This document shows positions 61,661-64,000 of a stretch of DNA of 64,000 nt, in pieces. A program made the translations under genes and the position numbers. The DNA comes from Strongyloides papillosus. Taxonomy: Eukaryota > Nematoda > Chromadorea > Rhabditida > Strongyloididae. Every line of letters starts with the position of its first letter. Within the stretch, counting starts at the first letter, position 1. Under the pieces are notes generated by a model. It had not been told where the DNA came from. It did no database searches and was given only the letters and a program-made list of their open reading frames with translations. The stretch is taken from assembly GCA_005656395.1 (NCBI GenBank), contig SRSI01000048.1:1116001-1180000 (forward strand). The letters run 5' to 3'.

Positions 61661-62827
61661 TTATTTTGCACTTGGTGCTGGAGGTGATCTAGTTTTACGT
61701 TTAATTGAAGCTTTATCTATTCTTGTTCTCCTACGCCTTTTAGATGTCCCTGCAAAACTATTCATTGGTCGTTGCTTCATAAGTGCATGACAATAAGTTG
61801 ATCTACCAAATCCAGGAATAAGGAGGAGTAAATTTTTATCAAAACGTTGGAAATTTAATTTATCTAACATTGGTGTGTTAACATATCCAAAAACAATGTA
61901 TTTTTTCTTATATTCTTCACATATGTATTTGAAAATAGATTTGCTCTCATCATTCATATAGTTTATTTTATCGTCATTGATTTCAAATGTCACGTTATTT
62001 AAAGATGGTGATAAGAGAACTGTCGGTAGACCAGAATTTGAATGAAATTTCATTGATTTATACTCTTCCTCATCTTCTTCTAATGCTTTCGTTGGATCAT
62101 ATGGAGAATTTGAGACAGGTATATTTATTGATCGCTCCTTGAAACTCTCTTCTTTTTTGTTTTCTTTCTTACTATCTTCAGGAGTTTTTTGAATTTTTTG
62201 ACATAGTAATTCTATATCCTTGTCATTGTCATTCGTTGCTTGATTAGTATTAGGATTCTTTTTATTAGTTACAATCTTATCAGTTAATTGATATTTTCCA
62301 TCAGGTGTAAATCTTAGAATAACATTCAATTTAATATATTCAAATTTTTTTTTGCCTCCTTCAGTTGTTGTGGTAAAATTTTTTTTAAATGGAGGACCAT
62401 TCAAACCAAATATTGTGTTATTTGAAAAATTTCCTTTACTTAAAAAAAGCCTTTGCATATCAAAATAACATATAAAGTTAGTTGGAATATACTCATAACT
62501 TTTATCACTTTTTTGTACATAATTAACTTGTACTATAAATAATCAAATATTTTTAATTAAAAGTTAATTTTTTGACTTACATTGAGCATTTCTCGTTAAT
62601 TGTTTATTATCAGTTTGTTTTGATATACTTGTATTTACTTCGGGAAATGATAAAAATCCAAACCACTCAATTTGTTTAGATCCATATTTATTGGTAAATG
62701 GAAAAATATTACGAATACTATCTCCGAAATCGACGTTAAAAGCACATGATCCACCAACCATTAAAGGATTTCCTGTTCCTAGTGATTTTGCTTTAGATTT
62801 TGATCTTCCTCTAACCTCTCCACTCAT
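61661..62827 (-). CDS. Unrecognised protein with basic ends, possibly nuclear
   Basis: Minus-strand exons 62827-62581 and 62532-61661 (phase 1, 48-base intron GTAAGT...TTTATAG) give 372 residues. The N-terminus is basic (MSGEVRGRSKSKAKS). The middle has an ordered-looking part (IEWFGFLSFPEV, YEYIPTNFICYFDMQRLFL), a Lys/Glu/Asp-rich low-complexity stretch, and another ordered part at about 270-340 (KYIVFGYVNTPMLDKLNFQ, LLLLIPGFGRSTYCHALM). The C-terminus is very basic (SKRRRRTRIDKASIKRKTRS), like a nuclear localisation or nucleic-acid-binding tail. No known domain identified. It is divergent from the survivin-type gene and convergent with the small membrane-protein gene. Confidence 0.72.
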
Positions 62828-63686
62828 AGGTAATGAAATTTTTTAAGACATTTCTATATCTTTATTTTAATTTTATATTTAAATTTTTATTCTTTAATTT
62901 TTAAATTTTATTATTTTCAAATTCTGGGAAAAGTATATAAATTTTATTAATTTATTTTACTATTAGAGGAAATTTATTAAAAGCGTGAATATTAATATTT
63001 ATAGTGAACTCAATCCTAGACACGTAGACGTCGAGTAGTTTGAAATCTTTATGCACCACAGGATATGCTCATTCAACCACAAAATTAAATACAATTCTAC
63101 ATGATTAGTCTTTTTTCATATTAATAATGAATTGATGTGTGGAAATTAAGGAAATATCAAAATTTAAAATACTAACCATTTTAATTATCACTTTATAATG
63201 TAGTAACTCTCTCATACCACCATTAATTAATCGCTTCCCGTCTGTCTTTATAGTAAGACTATTAAATTAAGTATGTATTACTACTACTGTATTTTCCTGA
63301 GTTTTTTTTCTTTTATCCTTTATAATAATTATAGAAAATTAACATTTAAATAATAAAAAAAATATCACCAGTTGTTCACATATTTATTAAAAGATTAATA
63401 AATACATTTCTTACCACTGAAACACATTGTATAAGAATTTTTTGTGCGGAATCAGGAAACCAAAATTATAGCTTTCACGAAACCCACAGAGAATTTTTTA
63501 ACAGAGTCTTTTTAAATTCCTACAAATTTCCAATTGTTTTACCACCAGTAGAATTCTCTACCAAAAAGCTCACATTTATGTCTTAGAACGATTGTTTGTG
63601 TCACCGTAATTTGATGTCGCATTTTGTGCTTGTTCATCTGTCACCAACTATCTCGATTTGGCTAATTTTTGAAGACCCATTAGACG
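62828..63686. other. Divergent promoter region
   Basis: About 860 bases between two outward-facing genes. Richer in G+C near the survivin start (63420-63680), which is probably promoter and 5'UTR. No coding sequence recognised. Confidence 0.5.
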
Positions 63687-64000
63687 ATGCTGGGAAAACA
63701 TTTCAGTAATTTGGCTAGTTTACGCTCATTTACTGATCCTGAAGTTAGTGACTTATTACTAACTGTGAATAGGTTGAAAACTTTTAAAGGTTGGCCTTTT
63801 GATACCGTTAAGGGAGCCAAATGTAATTCTCTTGAGGTAAGATTAGTATTGATACTCATTTGTTTTATTGTTTTTTAGTTGGCGAAGGCAGGATTTTTTA
63901 TGACAATGACGGATGAAAGTGCTCCTTCAGCCAAGTGTGTATGCTGTTTAAAAGATTTACAATGGGAGGAGGATGATATACCATTAGAAGAACATCTAAG
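63687..64000 (+). CDS. Survivin-type BIR-domain protein (5' part)
   Basis: Exon 1 is 63687-63836; exon 2 starts at 63879 and runs out of the window (phase 0, 42-base intron). 90 residues are visible. Survivin/BIR-1 is a chromosomal passenger protein with Aurora B, INCENP and borealin. The BIR domain starts near residue 29: NRLKTFKGWPF, then LAKAGFFMTMTDE, the zinc ligands CVCC, and LKDLQWEEDDIPLEEHL, in the usual order and spacing. Only one BIR is visible, and the lead-in is short, as in survivin rather than in multi-BIR caspase inhibitors. The last Cys ligand and the helix that binds INCENP lie beyond the end. C. elegans BIR-1 and BIR-2 are both possible counterparts. Confidence 0.88.

Overview
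The window is nuclear DNA of a nematode, most probably a Strongyloides-type (Strongyloididae) worm. The sequence is extremely A+T-rich, most introns are tiny (about 45 to 90 bases) with GTAAGT-like donors and TTTTAG-like acceptors, several start codons lie a few bases after a lone 3' splice acceptor as in trans-spliced nematode mRNAs, and the proteins include nematode-type ones (a CED-4 caspase activator, a BRA-type MYND protein, a tau-tubulin-kinase-like CK1). No rRNA, tRNA, CRISPR array or intact transposon was recognised by eye. Species and chromosome are inference.

Layout: 1-20 kb and 24-40 kb are gene-dense. In order: 3' end of xanthine dehydrogenase; RanBPM-like CTLH/GID subunit; DUS2 tRNA dihydrouridine synthase; a small Cys-rich membrane protein; a TTBK-like kinase (minus); a BMP-type receptor SMAD; a small mitochondrial-type membrane protein (minus); a BRA/BS69-type MYND protein; an acidic CxxC protein; a cytospin-like CH-domain protein; a CED-4/APAF-1 homologue; UBE3D-like E3 (minus); then a 3.5-kb gap, SNX14-like sorting nexin, a secreted 12-EF-hand protein (minus), PEX11 and eIF6 (both minus), SLC35C2 transporter, SCAF4/8-like CID+RRM protein (minus), syntaxin-17, a ZDHHC1/11-like palmitoyltransferase (minus) and a tiny secreted protein (minus). 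From 40.8 to 55.9 kb the DNA is almost empty apart from mitochondrial ribosomal protein L19. A divergent SOX-like HMG gene, a calponin/transgelin-type gene, two unrecognised genes and the 5' part of a survivin-type BIR gene follow.

Functional connections: the R-SMAD and the BRA-type gene are neighbours, and in C. elegans and mammals both families act in TGF-beta/BMP receptor signalling. CED-4 and survivin belong to families tied to cell death and division but lie 45 kb apart, so I read nothing into it. Short same-strand gaps suggest operons for DUS2 with the membrane protein, for the three genes at 13.6-16.5 kb, and for eIF6 with PEX11.

The main anomaly is a cluster of five single-base reading-frame breaks in three otherwise intact genes between 17.3 and 24.5 kb (two in ced-4, one in UBE3D, two compensating in SNX14), with an awkward splice phase nearby at 13.8 kb. 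At least three lie in short A runs. Local consensus errors are the simplest explanation; programmed frameshifting or real lesions are alternatives. I found no convincing novel multi-gene system. The best novelty candidates are the small secreted protein at 40.5-40.8 kb, the 12-EF-hand secreted protein, and GC-rich structured patches in the gene-poor tract upstream of the SOX-like gene.
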